Shown: piece by piece, positions 1-11,168 of the stretch | Position numbering within the stretch: position 1 is the first letter of the stretch | Layout: every line of letters starts with the position of its first letter | Assembly: GCF_009827535.1 (NCBI RefSeq) | Contig: NZ_WTYN01000001.1 | Coordinates: forward strand, 682,001-746,000 | Direction: 5' to 3' | Length of the DNA stretch: 64,000 nt | DNA from: Qipengyuania oceanensis | GTDB lineage: Bacteria; Pseudomonadota; Alphaproteobacteria; Sphingomonadales; Sphingomonadaceae | Translations under genes and position numbers: made by a program | The notes under the pieces: generated by a model | Databases searched by the model: none | Told to the model about the DNA's origin: nothing | Seen by the model: the letters and a program-made list of their open reading frames with translations, nothing else

Positions 1-637
1 TCGGATCGTGCGCGAGAATCTCGCCCTTGAAGATCCAGACCTTGATGCCGATGATGCCGTAAGCCGTCAGCGCTTCGGCTTCGGCGTAATCGACATTGGC
101 ACGCAGAGTGTGCAGCGGAACGCGACCTTCGCGATACCATTCGACGCGGGCGATTTCCGCACCGCCAAGACGGCCGCCACACACGATCTTGATGCCTTCG
201 GCACCCAGACGCAGAGCGGACTGCACGGCGCGCTTCATCGCGCGGCGGAAGGCGACACGGCGAACCAGCTGGTCTGCCACGCCTTCGGCGACGAGCTTCG
301 CATCGATTTCCGGCTTGCGGATCTCGACGATGTTCAGCTTCACTTCGCTCTCGGTCATCGAGGCCAGCTTGACGCGCAGCTTCTCGATGTCCGCGCCCTT
401 CTTGCCGATGATGACACCGGGACGGGCCGCGTAGATCGAGATGCGGCAAAGCTTTGCCGGACGCTCGATCACCACCTTCGAGATCGCTGCCTGCGGCAGG
501 TTCGCGATGATGTACTTGCGGATCTCGATGTCTTCCTTGAGCAGCGCGGCATAGTCACGCCCTTCGGCGTACCACCGGCTGTCCCAGGTGCGGTTGATCT
601 GCAGGCGCAGACCGATCGGATTGCTCTTCTGGCCCAT
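1..637 (-). CDS. rpsC: 30S ribosomal protein S3 (3' end outside window)
   Basis: Small-subunit protein of the 30S head and mRNA entry channel. The start [13 protein letters not shown] is typical of S3, and a type II KH domain with the loop [12 protein letters not shown] lies near residues 74-85. About 212 residues are visible; the C-terminal part lies beyond base 1. It is the most distal gene seen in the S10 operon, and its ATG follows the rplV stop codon by one base, which suggests translational coupling. The start is unambiguous because the N-terminal sequence matches the family from the first residue. Confidence 0.97.
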   Translation of the reverse strand, partial: MGQKSNPIGLRLQINRTWDSRWYAEGRDYAALLKEDIEIRKYIIANLPQAAISKVVIERPAKLCRISIYAARPGVIIGKKGADIEKLRVKLASMTESEVKLNIVEIRKPEIDAKLVAEGVADQLVRRVAFRRAMKRAVQSALRLGAEGIKIVCGGRLGGAEIARVEWYREGRVPLHTLRANVDYAEAEALTAYGIIGIKVWIFKGEILAHDP

Positions 638-638
638 C

Positions 639-1016
639 TTACGCCTCTTCTACTTCGCGAACGACGATGCGCAGCTTGCTGAAGGGCTTCAGGATGCGCG
701 TCGACTTGCCGCGGCCACGGGTGTGGAACCGCTTCATCGTGATCGACTTGCCTACCGAAGCCTCGGCAACGACCAGAGCGTCGACGTCGAGATCGTGGTT
801 GTTCTCGGCATTGGCGATCGCCGACGCGAGCACCTTGGATGCATCGCGGGCCATTGCCTTCTTCGAGAAAGCGAGGATGTTCATCGCTTCCTCGGCCTTC
901 TTGCCACGGATCAGAGCGGCAACGAGGTTCAGCTTCTGCGCCGAGCCACGGATCGTGGTGCCGACGGCCAGAGCCTCGTTATCCGCAACGCGGCGGGGGG
1001 ATTTCGCCTTGCCCAT
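639..1016 (-). CDS. rplV: 50S ribosomal protein L22
   Basis: Large-subunit protein that binds 23S rRNA and whose beta-hairpin lines the peptide exit tunnel. It has 125 residues, slightly longer than the usual 110. The segment from about residue 85 with the motif [11 protein letters not shown] corresponds to the tunnel hairpin, and the N-terminal [15 protein letters not shown] is typical of alphaproteobacterial L22. Its ATG overlaps the rpsS stop by one base (TAATG), and it is followed after one base by rpsC, so the three are translationally coupled in the S10 operon. Confidence 0.97.
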   Translation of the reverse strand: MGKAKSPRRVADNEALAVGTTIRGSAQKLNLVAALIRGKKAEEAMNILAFSKKAMARDASKVLASAIANAENNHDLDVDALVVAEASVGKSITMKRFHTRGRGKSTRILKPFSKLRIVVREVEEA

Positions 1017-1291
1017 TAGCGCTTGCCCTTCTTGTCGGCAGCATGGCCCGGGAAGGTGCGCGTGGGCGCGAATTCACCGAGCTTGTGGCCGACCATCTCT
1101 TCCGAAACGGATACAGGAATGAATTTGTGGCCGTTGTGGACGTTGAACGTCAGGCCGACGAACTGCGGCAGGATCGTCGAACGACGCGACCAGGTCTTGA
1201 TGGGCTTGTTGCCACCGGCGTCCTGTGCGTCCTCGGCCTTCTTGAGAAGGCTGAGTTCGACGAAGGGACCTTTCCAGACGGAGCGTGCCAT
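1016..1291 (-). CDS. rpsS: 30S ribosomal protein S19
   Basis: Protein of the 30S head that works with S13 near the A-site tRNA. It has 91 residues, the standard length. The start [12 protein letters not shown] and the central segment with [14 protein letters not shown] are diagnostic of the family. It lies six bases downstream of rplB and overlaps the start of rplV by one base, in the conserved order rplB-rpsS-rplV-rpsC. Confidence 0.97.
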   Translation of the reverse strand: MARSVWKGPFVELSLLKKAEDAQDAGGNKPIKTWSRRSTILPQFVGLTFNVHNGHKFIPVSVSEEMVGHKLGEFAPTRTFPGHAADKKGKR

Positions 1292-1297
1292 GTCCGG

Positions 1298-2134
1298 TTA
1301 CCTCTTCTTCTTGGCGTGGCGCGAACGGATGATCATCTTGTCCGTCTGCTTGTTGTTGCGGGTGCGAGCGCCCTTGGTCGGCTTGCCCCACGGGGTCACC
1401 GGATGGCGACCGCCCGAGGTCCGGCCTTCACCACCACCATGCGGGTGGTCGACCGGGTTCTTGGCGACACCGCGCGTCAGGGGCTTCTTGCCCTTCCAGC
1501 GGTTGCGGCCGGCCTTGGCGAAGTTCTGGTTCGAGTTGTCGGGGTTCGACACCGCACCAACCGTGCCCATGCAGTCGGCGCGCAGGTAACGCTGCTCGCC
1601 GCTGTTGAGGCGCACGATGACCATCCCGCGGTCACGACCGACGAGCTGGACGTAGGTCCCGGCCGAACGGGCGATCTGGCCGCCCTTGCCCGGCTTCATC
1701 TCGACATTGTGGCAGATCGTGCCGACCGGCATCTGACCGAGCAGCATGGCATTGCCAGGCTTGGTATCGGTCTTTTCGCCGGCGATGATCTTGTCGCCTT
1801 CCTGGATCCGCTGCGGACACAGGATGTAAGCCAGTTCGCCGTCCTCGTACTTCACAAGCGCGATGAAAGCGGTGCGGTTGGGATCGTATTCGATCCGTTC
1901 CACGGTGCCTTCGACGTCCCACTTGCGACGCTTGAAGTCGATGTAGCGGTACTTCTGCTTGTGACCGCCGCCCATGCCGCGCGAAGTGACATGGCCCTTG
2001 TTGTTGCGTCCGCCCGTCTTGCGCTTGCCTTCCGTGAGCGACTTGACCGGCTTGCCCTTGTACAGGCCGGACTTGTCGACGAGGATGAGGCCGCGCCGTG
2101 CGGGGCTCGTCGGTTTGAAGTTCTTGAGTGCCAT
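1298..2134 (-). CDS. rplB: 50S ribosomal protein L2
   Basis: Primary 23S rRNA-binding protein needed for subunit association and close to the peptidyl-transferase centre. It has 278 residues, full length. The near-universal motif [11 protein letters not shown] near residue 230 carries the conserved histidine implicated in peptidyl-transferase assembly. The N-terminal [15 protein letters not shown] and the basic C-terminus RSRHAKKKR are typical. It sits between rplW and rpsS in the S10 operon with short spacers. Confidence 0.98.
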   Translation of the reverse strand: MALKNFKPTSPARRGLILVDKSGLYKGKPVKSLTEGKRKTGGRNNKGHVTSRGMGGGHKQKYRYIDFKRRKWDVEGTVERIEYDPNRTAFIALVKYEDGELAYILCPQRIQEGDKIIAGEKTDTKPGNAMLLGQMPVGTICHNVEMKPGKGGQIARSAGTYVQLVGRDRGMVIVRLNSGEQRYLRADCMGTVGAVSNPDNSNQNFAKAGRNRWKGKKPLTRGVAKNPVDHPHGGGEGRTSGGRHPVTPWGKPTKGARTRNNKQTDKMIIRSRHAKKKR

Positions 2135-2142
2135 GTTCCGCC

Positions 2143-2451
2143 TCAGATACCGCTTGTGATGTCGATCATGTCGCCGTCGGCCAGCGTTACGATCGCCTTC
2201 TTCTGGTCGGTGCGCTTGTAGGGCTTGCCCTTCCAGCGCTTGGTCTTGCCCTTGGTCACGACCGTGTTCACGCCCACGACCTTCTTGTCGTAGATCGCTT
2301 CGACCGCTTCCTTGATCTGCGGCTTCGTGGCGTCGCCGGCCACCTTGAAGACAACCGCGTTGTGCTCGGAGAGCAGGGTCGACTTCTCGGTGATGTGCGG
2401 CGCCAGGATGACGTCGTAGTGACGCGCAGCGATGTCCTGCTTCTTAGCCAT
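2143..2451 (-). CDS. rplW: 50S ribosomal protein L23
   Basis: Protein at the exit of the peptide tunnel and the usual docking site for trigger factor and SRP. It has 102 residues. The start is set at the ATG of [20 protein letters not shown]; a longer reading frame upstream lies inside rplD and does not look like L23. The motif ITEKSTLL near residue 20 and the acidic-basic C-terminus are typical. The start lies within the end of rplD (8-base overlap), indicating translational coupling. Confidence 0.96.
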   Translation of the reverse strand: MAKKQDIAARHYDVILAPHITEKSTLLSEHNAVVFKVAGDATKPQIKEAVEAIYDKKVVGVNTVVTKGKTKRWKGKPYKRTDQKKAIVTLADGDMIDITSGI

Positions 2452-3067
2452 TGAAACGCGCCTCCAGCTTCTCGACCGCATCCTTGGTGAGGACCAGCGT
2501 GTCGTGGTTGAGGATGTCGTAGACGTTGGCACCCATCGCTGGCAGGACATTGATGCCCTTCAGGTTGCGTGCAGCCCGCGCGAAACCATCATCGACGCTT
2601 TCGCCACCGATGACCAGCACCTTGCCGTTCCAGCCCGACTTGTCGAGGTGGCCCTTGAGCACCTGGGTCTTGGCATCCTTGAGCTCCAGGCTGTCGACGA
2701 CGACGAGGCCGTCCTTCGCCTTGCTCGAAAGAGCCATCTTCAGACCGAGCGCGCGGACCTTCTTGTTGAGCGACTGCTCGAAGTCACGCTTGCGCGCACC
2801 GTGAGCCTTGCCGCCGCCGATGAAGATCGGAGCACCGCGATCGCCGTGACGGGCACGCCCGCCACCCTTCTGGTTGCCGAACTTGGCGCCCGTGCGAGCG
2901 ACGTCGGAGCGTTCGCGCGTCGGACGCGCGGTTCCGCGACGGTTCTCGAGTTGCCAGGTGACGACGCGATGGAGGATGTCGGCGCGCGGGGTCACCCCGA
3001 ACACGTCATCGCTCAGCTCGACATCGCCGGCAGCCTTGCCGTCGAGTTTCTGGACCTTGACCTTCAC
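2444..3067 (-). CDS. rplD: 50S ribosomal protein L4
   Basis: Large-subunit protein whose internal loop reaches into the peptide exit tunnel. It has 207 residues. The loop region around residues 40-100 shows the typical [20 protein letters not shown] pattern, rich in Arg and Gly, followed by the usual [12 protein letters not shown] segment. In enterobacteria L4 is the autogenous repressor of the S10 operon; whether it acts here is unknown, but the structured spacer upstream of rplC (4053-4189) would be a candidate target. Confidence 0.97.
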   Translation of the reverse strand: MKVKVQKLDGKAAGDVELSDDVFGVTPRADILHRVVTWQLENRRGTARPTRERSDVARTGAKFGNQKGGGRARHGDRGAPIFIGGGKAHGARKRDFEQSLNKKVRALGLKMALSSKAKDGLVVVDSLELKDAKTQVLKGHLDKSGWNGKVLVIGGESVDDGFARAARNLKGINVLPAMGANVYDILNHDTLVLTKDAVEKLEARFNG

Positions 3068-3069
3068 GA

Positions 3070-3948
3070 TCAGGACTCCTTGCTCTCGTCCGAAGCATCG
3101 GCTTCGGGCGCGTTGTTTTCGGTACCGGCGTCCTTGTCGGCTGCGATCGAAGCTTCGGCCTCCTGGGCCAGCTTTTCCTGCTCCGCGGCGGAAACCTCGG
3201 TCACCACTTCGTGCTCGGCGGCGCTTTCGACCATGCCGGCAGCAGCTTCCTCGCTCTTCGTTTCATCCGCGTTGCGACGCATCGCACCGGGGAACGGAAC
3301 GCCTTCGGGAAGCGGAAGCTTGACCGCATCGCGAACGACCAGCCAGCCGTTCTTGTGGCCGGGGACCGAACCCTTGACGAAGATCAGGCCACGCTCGGCG
3401 TCGGTGCGAACCACTTCGAGGTTCTGCTGCGTGCGCTGGCGATCACCCATGTGACCGGCCATCTTCTTGTTCTTGAAGACGCGACCCGGATCCTGGCGGT
3501 TACCCGTCGAACCGTGGGCACGGTGGCTGATCGAGACGCCGTGGGTGGCGCGCATACCGCCGAAACCCCAGCGCTTCATGGCGCCGGCAAAGCCCTTGCC
3601 CTGCGTGTGTCCGGTGATGTCGACCTTCTGGCCGGCGATGAAGTGGTCGGCCGTGATCGTGGCACCGACGGGAAGGAGACCTTCCTCGTCGTCGACACGG
3701 AATTCGGCGACACGCTTCTTCAAGCCGACGTCCGCCTTCGCGAAATGCTCGCGCTGCGGCTTGGCGACGTTCTTCTGTTTCGCTTCTCCGGCGCCGAGCT
3801 GAACGGCGAAATAGCCGTCCCGGTCGCCGGTACGCTGGGAAACCACCTGACAGTTCTCGAGGGAAAGAACGGTCACGGGAACGTGACGTCCATCCTCCTG
3901 GAACAGGCGGGTCATCCCGACTTTCTTAGCGATCACGCCAGTGCGCAT
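3070..3948 (-). CDS. rplC: 50S ribosomal protein L3 with long acidic C-terminal tail
   Basis: Early 23S-binding protein that reaches the peptidyl-transferase centre. The start is the ATG of [14 protein letters not shown]; the reading frame continues upstream but that part is spacer. The L3 core ends near residue 225, including the conserved central loop around [20 protein letters not shown], where Gln152 aligns with the methylated glutamine of E. coli L3. The protein then continues to residue 292, about 80 residues longer than E. coli L3, with a tail rich in Glu, Asp and Ala. The codons of the tail keep the local GC-rich style, so it is not an obvious frameshift. Confidence 0.96.
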   Translation of the reverse strand: MRTGVIAKKVGMTRLFQEDGRHVPVTVLSLENCQVVSQRTGDRDGYFAVQLGAGEAKQKNVAKPQREHFAKADVGLKKRVAEFRVDDEEGLLPVGATITADHFIAGQKVDITGHTQGKGFAGAMKRWGFGGMRATHGVSISHRAHGSTGNRQDPGRVFKNKKMAGHMGDRQRTQQNLEVVRTDAERGLIFVKGSVPGHKNGWLVVRDAVKLPLPEGVPFPGAMRRNADETKSEEAAAGMVESAAEHEVVTEVSAAEQEKLAQEAEASIAADKDAGTENNAPEADASDESKES

Positions 3949-4052
3949 GATCCATTCTCCTAAACAGAGGCACCCCGGGCCCATCCCGAAGGTGCATGAC
4001 GAGACCCTGGCAAACCTGCGTCCGCCAGGAGCTCCAGCCCGATATGTGAAAC

Positions 4053-4189
4053 GTCGCCCCGTCCGGGCTGTATGCACTCCTGCCCGGATGGACGAGAGTG
4101 CGAGACGGGGGACGCAGACCCGGATAAATCCGGCGGTATCCCAATGTCTTGCCGGCTTCCTTGAAGCCGACGGGGCCATCGAGAGCCCC
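4053..4189 (-). promoter_or_regulatory. Structured RNA spacer between rpsJ and rplC
   Basis: The 296 bases between the rpsJ stop and the rplC start (3949-4244) contain several strong stems. In transcript order: 4185-4189 pairs with 4172-4176; 4163-4169 pairs with 4153-4159 around a 3-base loop (7 perfect pairs); a short palindrome spans 4120-4133; and an outer stem of 10 pairs with one bulge (4104-4113 with 4053-4063) encloses an inner stem (4082-4086 with 4064-4068). A competing stem, 4096-4101 with 4074-4079, cannot form together with the inner one. No U-tract follows, so this is not a terminator. A regulatory role is inferred; I do not recognise a named RNA family. Confidence 0.5.
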
Positions 4190-4244
4190 TGAAACTTTCG
4201 GCCAGATTTTAGGTCCTGACCGCAGACCGGATCGATCGAGAGGC

Positions 4245-4556
4245 TTACGCCAGCTTGATTTCGACGTTCACGCCGGCAGCAAGATCGAGCTTCATCAGCG
4301 CATCGACCGTCTGGGCGTTCGGCTGCACGATGTCCAGCAGCCGCTTGTAGGTACGCACCTCGAACTGCTCACGCGACTTCTTGTCGATGTGCGGACCGCG
4401 GTTCACGGTGAACTTCTCGATCCTCGTCGGCATCGGAATGGGACCCCGGATCAACGCGCCCGTGCGGCGTGCCGTGTCTGCAATCTCGCCAGTTGCCTGG
4501 TCGAGAACGCGGTGATCGAACGCCTTGAGGCGAATGCGAATATTCTGGGCTTCCAT
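4245..4556 (-). CDS. rpsJ: 30S ribosomal protein S10
   Basis: 30S head protein that is also the NusE subunit of antitermination complexes. It has 103 residues, full length. The start is placed at the ATG of [19 protein letters not shown]; 26 further upstream residues in frame read through the tuf-rpsJ terminator hairpin and are not real. The motif [19 protein letters not shown] in the middle is diagnostic. It is the first gene of the S10 part of the superoperon and starts about 35 bases after an intrinsic terminator. Confidence 0.97.
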   Translation of the reverse strand: MEAQNIRIRLKAFDHRVLDQATGEIADTARRTGALIRGPIPMPTRIEKFTVNRGPHIDKKSREQFEVRTYKRLLDIVQPNAQTVDALMKLDLAAGVNVEIKLA

Positions 4557-4590
4557 GTCCGTGTACCGATGAGAAAGAGCAAACATAAAA

Positions 4591-4631
4591 GTTGCCCCGC
4601 CCCCTCCCGTCTCCAGGGAGAGCGGGGCAAC
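4591..4631 (-). terminator. Intrinsic terminator between tuf and rpsJ
   Basis: In the minus-strand transcript a perfect 10-pair GC-rich stem (4622-4631 with 4591-4600) is extended by a second block of C-rich and G-rich pairing, and is followed directly by UUUU-A-UGUUU. It lies between the tuf stop (4702) and the rpsJ start (4556). It should end most transcripts coming from the str part, or act as an attenuator for the S10 part. Confidence 0.8.
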
Positions 4632-4658
4632 CAAATTCGATTTTTACCGAGGTAATTC

Positions 4659-4697
4659 GGCGCGACGGGGACGAATCCCCGCCGTGTTGAGCGCGCC
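4659..4697 (-). other. UUCG-capped hairpin after tuf
   Basis: Just after the tuf stop the transcript can form an outer stem GGCGCG/CGCGCC (4692-4697 with 4659-4664) enclosing a 6-pair stem (4676-4681 with 4666-4671) capped by a UUCG tetraloop. There is no U-tract. It may protect the tuf mRNA 3' end left after termination at 4591-4631; that role is inferred. Confidence 0.5.
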
Positions 4698-4701
4698 TAT
4701 A

Positions 4702-5877
<1,176 letters not shown>

Positions 5878-5969
5878 TTTACTCGTAACCTCTGTCTGTC
5901 AGATTGATTTTCTGCGGGACAGGACGGCACCCGCTGAATCAGGCGCCGCCCCTAGACCGTGTCGCCTGC

Positions 5970-8102
<2,133 letters not shown>

Positions 8103-8175
8103 GTTCATATTCCTCGGGTCTTGGGGGTGAGAAAGCTCTCCACGCCCCATATGGTTACTTTTGTGACCAATTGAA

Positions 8176-8208
8176 GGCAGGGTCGCCGCACGCGCGACAC
8201 GCCCTGCC
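8176..8208 (-). other. Hairpin in rpsG-fusA spacer
   Basis: In the minus-strand transcript 8202-8208 pairs with 8176-8182, and the inner bases 8194-8198 pair with 8182-8186, giving a long GC-rich stem about 75 bases before the fusA start. No U-tract follows, so it is not a terminator. A role in RNA processing or stability is possible but not shown. Confidence 0.4.
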
Positions 8209-8225
8209 CCAATCCGGCCCGCGTC

Positions 8226-8696
8226 CTACCAGCGGTAGTGCGAGAAGGCGCGGTTCGCGTCCGCCATGCGGTGCGTGTCTTCGCGCTTCTTCACCGCGTT
8301 GCCGCGGTTGTTTGCCGCATCCATGAGCTCGCCCGAAAGGCGTGCGGCCATGGTGGTCTCGGCCCGGCCGCGAGCGGCCGTGATGAGCCAGCGGATGGCA
8401 AGCGCCTGAGCGCGCTCGTCGCGCACCTCGACCGGCACCTGGTAGGTGGCACCGCCGACGCGGCGGCTGCGCACTTCGACCTGCGGCTTGATGTTGTCGA
8501 GCGCTGCATGGAACAGCTCGATCGGGTTTGCCTTGGCCTTGGTCTCGACCGTGTCGAGCGCACCGTAGACAATGCGTTCGGCGACCGACTTCTTGCCGTC
8601 GAGCATGAGGTTGTTCATGAACTTCGACAGGACCTGATCACCGAACTTGGGATCAGGCAGGATTTCCCGCTTCTCGGGACGACGACGACGTGACAT
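8226..8696 (-). CDS. rpsG: 30S ribosomal protein S7
   Basis: 16S rRNA-binding protein that nucleates assembly of the 30S head; in E. coli it also represses translation of the str operon. It has 156 residues. The start is the ATG of [19 protein letters not shown]; 30 upstream in-frame residues belong to the rpsL-rpsG spacer. The motif [12 protein letters not shown] near residue 80 and the C-terminal FSHYRW match S7. A hairpin pair at 8705-8738 covers its ribosome-binding site region. Confidence 0.97.
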   Translation of the reverse strand: MSRRRRPEKREILPDPKFGDQVLSKFMNNLMLDGKKSVAERIVYGALDTVETKAKANPIELFHAALDNIKPQVEVRSRRVGGATYQVPVEVRDERAQALAIRWLITAARGRAETTMAARLSGELMDAANNRGNAVKKREDTHRMADANRAFSHYRW

Positions 8697-8704
8697 ATTT
8701 CCTA

Positions 8705-8738
8705 ACTCCTTCGGAGTGACCGTCCACCATTGTGGACG
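8705..8738 (-). promoter_or_regulatory. Candidate S7 translational control element before rpsG
   Basis: Directly upstream of rpsG the transcript forms a perfect 7-pair hairpin with an AAUG loop (8732-8738 with 8721-8727) and then a 5-pair hairpin (8713-8717 with 8705-8709) that contains the purine-rich ribosome-binding region. In E. coli, S7 binds the rpsL-rpsG spacer to repress its own operon. The position here is the same, but the sequence is not claimed to be homologous. Confidence 0.5.
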
Positions 8739-8837
8739 TTCTGCGGCACCGCCCGCTCCTTCTCTCCGCCACCCGGAAACCGCCACTCGGGCAGCAGGGA
8801 GGCGGAGCGGTCCGGAGCCGGACCGGCCGCACCAAAC

Positions 8838-9209
8838 TTACTTCGGGCGCTTCGCGCCGTACTTGGAACGGCTCTTGCGACGGTCCTTGACACCCTGCGT
8901 GTCGAGCACGCCGCGAAGGACGTGATAGCGCACGCCGGGAAGGTCGCGCACACGGCCGCCGCGGATCAGCACGACGCTGTGTTCCTGGAGGTTGTGGCCT
9001 TCGCCGGGGATGTAGCTGATGACTTCGCGCTGGTTGGTCAGGCGGACCTTGGCAACTTTACGCAGAGCCGAGTTCGGCTTCTTCGGGGTCGTCGTGTAGA
9101 CGCGGGTGCAAACGCCGCGCTTCTGCGGGTTCTGCTCCATCGCAGGGACCTTGGACTTGGCCTTCTGCGGAACGCGGCCCTTGCGGACCAGCTGGTTGAT
9201 CGTCGGCAT
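8838..9209 (-). CDS. rpsL: 30S ribosomal protein S12, Arg88 form
   Basis: Decoding-centre protein that controls accuracy and is the classical streptomycin-resistance locus. It has 123 residues, full length. [13 protein letters not shown] places the usual Lys at position 43, but the loop reads GGRVRDLPG, so residue 88 is Arg where E. coli has Lys. The change K88R is a known streptomycin-resistance mutation in other bacteria, so a naturally low sensitivity at the ribosome is plausible. The gene is the first of the str operon and follows a leader of about 330 bases with an attenuator-like hairpin. Confidence 0.98.
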   Translation of the reverse strand: MPTINQLVRKGRVPQKAKSKVPAMEQNPQKRGVCTRVYTTTPKKPNSALRKVAKVRLTNQREVISYIPGEGHNLQEHSVVLIRGGRVRDLPGVRYHVLRGVLDTQGVKDRRKSRSKYGAKRPK

Positions 9210-9438
9210 GTGAGTTCTTTCTCTTCACCGGGTGATGGTGACGACTAGCGGTTGCAGGCGGTGTGTTCGGATCGGGCAATCCCCGCGCGAGACGCCCGGA
9301 ACCGGGCACCCTTGGCGGTCTGATCGCACGAGCCTGAAACGCTCCACCCACGGCCACACGGCCACCGGGTTACTTTGACGGTTGCCCCGAACGGCCCGGC
9401 TTTCGCTTCCGAAAGGACTGGGCTGCTGCAATAGAAAA

Positions 9439-9465
9439 GAGCCTCGCCGCTACTGCGACAGGCTC
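9439..9465 (-). terminator. Attenuator-like hairpin in the rpsL leader
   Basis: In the minus-strand transcript an 11-pair stem with one bulged G and an AGUA loop (9455-9465 with 9439-9450) is followed immediately by UCUUUUCUAUU. It lies 230 bases upstream of rpsL and downstream of the best candidate promoter. No minus-strand gene ends just before it, so it is more likely an attenuator of the str operon than the end of another gene. Confidence 0.6.
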
Positions 9466-9544
9466 CCGGGACAGGTCCGGCAATGTTCAGCTCTATCTGA
9501 CCGGTGCAGGTTCCGCGGTGCGAATCCCACGCCGGATGGCGCGC

Positions 9545-9573
9545 CATGTAGGAGAAGCCGGCAGGCGGGTCAA
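9545..9573 (-). promoter_or_regulatory. Candidate promoter of the str-S10 superoperon
   Basis: On the minus strand a TTGACC box (9573-9568) is separated by 17 bases from TACATG (9550-9545). The -35 box is good (5 of 6 to TTGACA), the -10 box is weak. It would give an untranslated leader of roughly 330 bases before rpsL. Confidence 0.4.
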
Positions 9574-9681
9574 GTAAGACGGGGCGTCCTGCTCGATCCC
9601 GGTTGCCCCTGCACCCACCGCTGCTAGGATGCCCGCCAGGGTCGCGCCCGCACCACACCCTAGTGCCCACCCGGAACGCCG

Positions 9682-10332
9682 ATGCCCCCGCCCGTCCCAC
9701 CGCCTGCCCCCGACCCGATCTCCGCAACTGCGAGCGGCCCCGCAGGCTGCACCATCGTCACCGAACTGGAGAACGGAACGCCGGTCTGCATCCGCACGAT
9801 CACGCCGGGCGACAATGCGCTGATGCGCGCCGGCATCGCGCGGATGTCGCAGCGCTCGCGCTACCTGCGCTTCTTCTCCGGCGGTGCCACCCCGCCCGAC
9901 TGGGTGATCGACCGGCTGCTCGATGCGGACGGGGTCAAGCACATGGCCTGGGGCGCGATCGACCTCGCTGCGGACGGCCAGCCGGCGATCGGCGCGGTCC
10001 ACGCGTTCCGCAACGATGACGATCCGGACTGCGCGGAGTTCTCCATCGCCATTCTCGACGAATGGCACGGTCTCGGGCTCGGCAAGCTGCTGACCGCGAC
10101 GATCCTGCTGGATGCGCAAGCAGAGGGGATCGAGCGCTTCCACGTCGAGACCCTGCACGAGAATCGCAGCGCGATCGACTTCGTGCGCTCGATCGGCGGG
10201 CGGCAGAGCGGAACGGCCGACGTGACCATTCCCTACACGCTCGACGTGTCAGAGGCGCTTGCAGTGCTGGAACAGGAGGCCGATCCGCCGGGGATGGCGC
10301 GGGTATTCGCGGTGCTGCGACCTACTCGGTAA
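9682..10332 (+). CDS. GNAT-family N-acetyltransferase
   Basis: Predicted acyl-CoA-dependent N-acetyltransferase of 216 residues. After a proline-rich N-terminus (about residues 1-25) the GNAT fold runs from about residue 30 to 170, with the acetyl-CoA loop signature LDEWHGLGLGKLL near residues 128-140. The segment SQRSRYLRFFSG resembles the protein-acetyltransferase type of GNAT domains that start 'R.I...D...M'. The substrate is unknown. It is divergent from rpsL, and its last 11 bases overlap the end of the convergent LysR gene. The start is uncertain because no strong ribosome-binding site precedes 9682. Confidence 0.8.
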   Translation: MPPPVPPPAPDPISATASGPAGCTIVTELENGTPVCIRTITPGDNALMRAGIARMSQRSRYLRFFSGGATPPDWVIDRLLDADGVKHMAWGAIDLAADGQPAIGAVHAFRNDDDPDCAEFSIAILDEWHGLGLGKLLTATILLDAQAEGIERFHVETLHENRSAIDFVRSIGGRQSGTADVTIPYTLDVSEALAVLEQEADPPGMARVFAVLRPTR

Positions 10333-11122
10333 GGAAAGCGACCAGCGCCTTGACCTTCTTCTGGCGCCATTGCGGCAACGGAGCGACCAGCCAGTAGGCG
10401 CGGCGGCCCTCGTCCGGCCCTTCGAGCACTTCGAGCCGACCTCGGCCCAGGGCCTCCTCGACCAGCAGGAACGGCAGGATCGCCTTGCCCATGCCCGCCA
10501 TCGCGCTGGAGAGCGCCTGGCCCGCATTGCCGACCTGGATATCGGCCTTGGCACCTTCGGGCAGCGGCGCGCCCGGCCAGTCGATCCAGGTGTTCTGCAC
10601 TTCCTCCGGCGCTTGCGGCGCGCAGACGACCACGCGTTGCGCAGGCGCCAGCTCGATCCCCTCGAGCTCGCCCGGACCGTCGACCAGCCGCACCGCAAGG
10701 TCGAGATTGGCCTCGGTGAAGTCGGCGTTCTCGTTCTCGATCAGCTGGTAATGCACGCCCTCGTTCGCCTTGCGGAAGGCGGCGAGCCGCGGCGCGAGCC
10801 ATTGGGCGTAGAATTCGCGCGGGGCGGCGATCGTGTAGCGGTCGGAGGCCTGGCCGGCCTGCATCGCTTGGACGCTTTCCTCGAACTTGAGGAAGCCTTC
10901 GCGCAACGCATCGAGCCCGGCAGCGCCTTCCTCGGTCAGCTCCAGCCCCTTGCTGGTGCGACGGAAGAGCACCGTGCCCAGGTGATCCTCGAGCGCGCGG
11001 ATCTGCTGGCCGACGGCAGCCGGCGTAACCGCCAGCTCGTCCGCCGCGCGGGTGAAGCTGAGGTGGCGGGCCGCCGCGTCGTAAACGCGCAGGGCGTTGA
11101 GAGGAAGATGCGTGCGTTTCAT
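10322..11122 (-). CDS. LysR-family transcriptional regulator, GcvA-like
   Basis: DNA-binding regulator of 266 residues, shorter than the usual 300. The N-terminal winged helix MKRTHLPLNALRVYDAAARH and SFTRAADELAVTPAAVGQQI is strongly like GcvA and its relatives, which regulate glycine cleavage or, in paralogues, beta-lactamase genes. The effector-binding domain covers about residues 90-266. No gcv or beta-lactamase gene is adjacent, so the target is unknown. It lies 46 bases downstream of apaG on the same strand. Confidence 0.85.
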   Translation of the reverse strand: MKRTHLPLNALRVYDAAARHLSFTRAADELAVTPAAVGQQIRALEDHLGTVLFRRTSKGLELTEEGAAGLDALREGFLKFEESVQAMQAGQASDRYTIAAPREFYAQWLAPRLAAFRKANEGVHYQLIENENADFTEANLDLAVRLVDGPGELEGIELAPAQRVVVCAPQAPEEVQNTWIDWPGAPLPEGAKADIQVGNAGQALSSAMAGMGKAILPFLLVEEALGRGRLEVLEGPDEGRRAYWLVAPLPQWRQKKVKALVAFLTE

Positions 11123-11168
11123 GTCCGGGAAGCGCCTTTAGTGGGCGCAGCGCCTGCTCGCAAGCAGG

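Larger units (their letters stand above)
9210..9681. other. Gene-free leader and promoter region of the str operon
   Basis: This 472-base stretch separates rpsL from the divergent acetyltransferase gene. It holds the candidate str promoter (9545-9573), the attenuator-like hairpin (9439-9465), a 6-pair hairpin at 9400-9415 and a GC-rich palindrome at 9295-9308. I see no convincing reading frame or tRNA in it. Confidence 0.6.

Noticed and set aside
3949-4179. N-terminal extension of L3 in the long open frame
   Set aside because: The extra 77 residues lie in the structured spacer and do not resemble L3; the ATG at 3948 gives the canonical start.
9439-9465. The rpsL leader hairpin as a plus-strand terminator
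   Set aside because: On the plus strand no T-run follows the stem; only the minus strand has the U-tract.
9521-9545. tRNA-like T-loop text (GGTGCGAATCCCAC)
   Set aside because: No acceptor stem, anticodon arm or CCA can be folded around it, and the T-loop is non-consensus.
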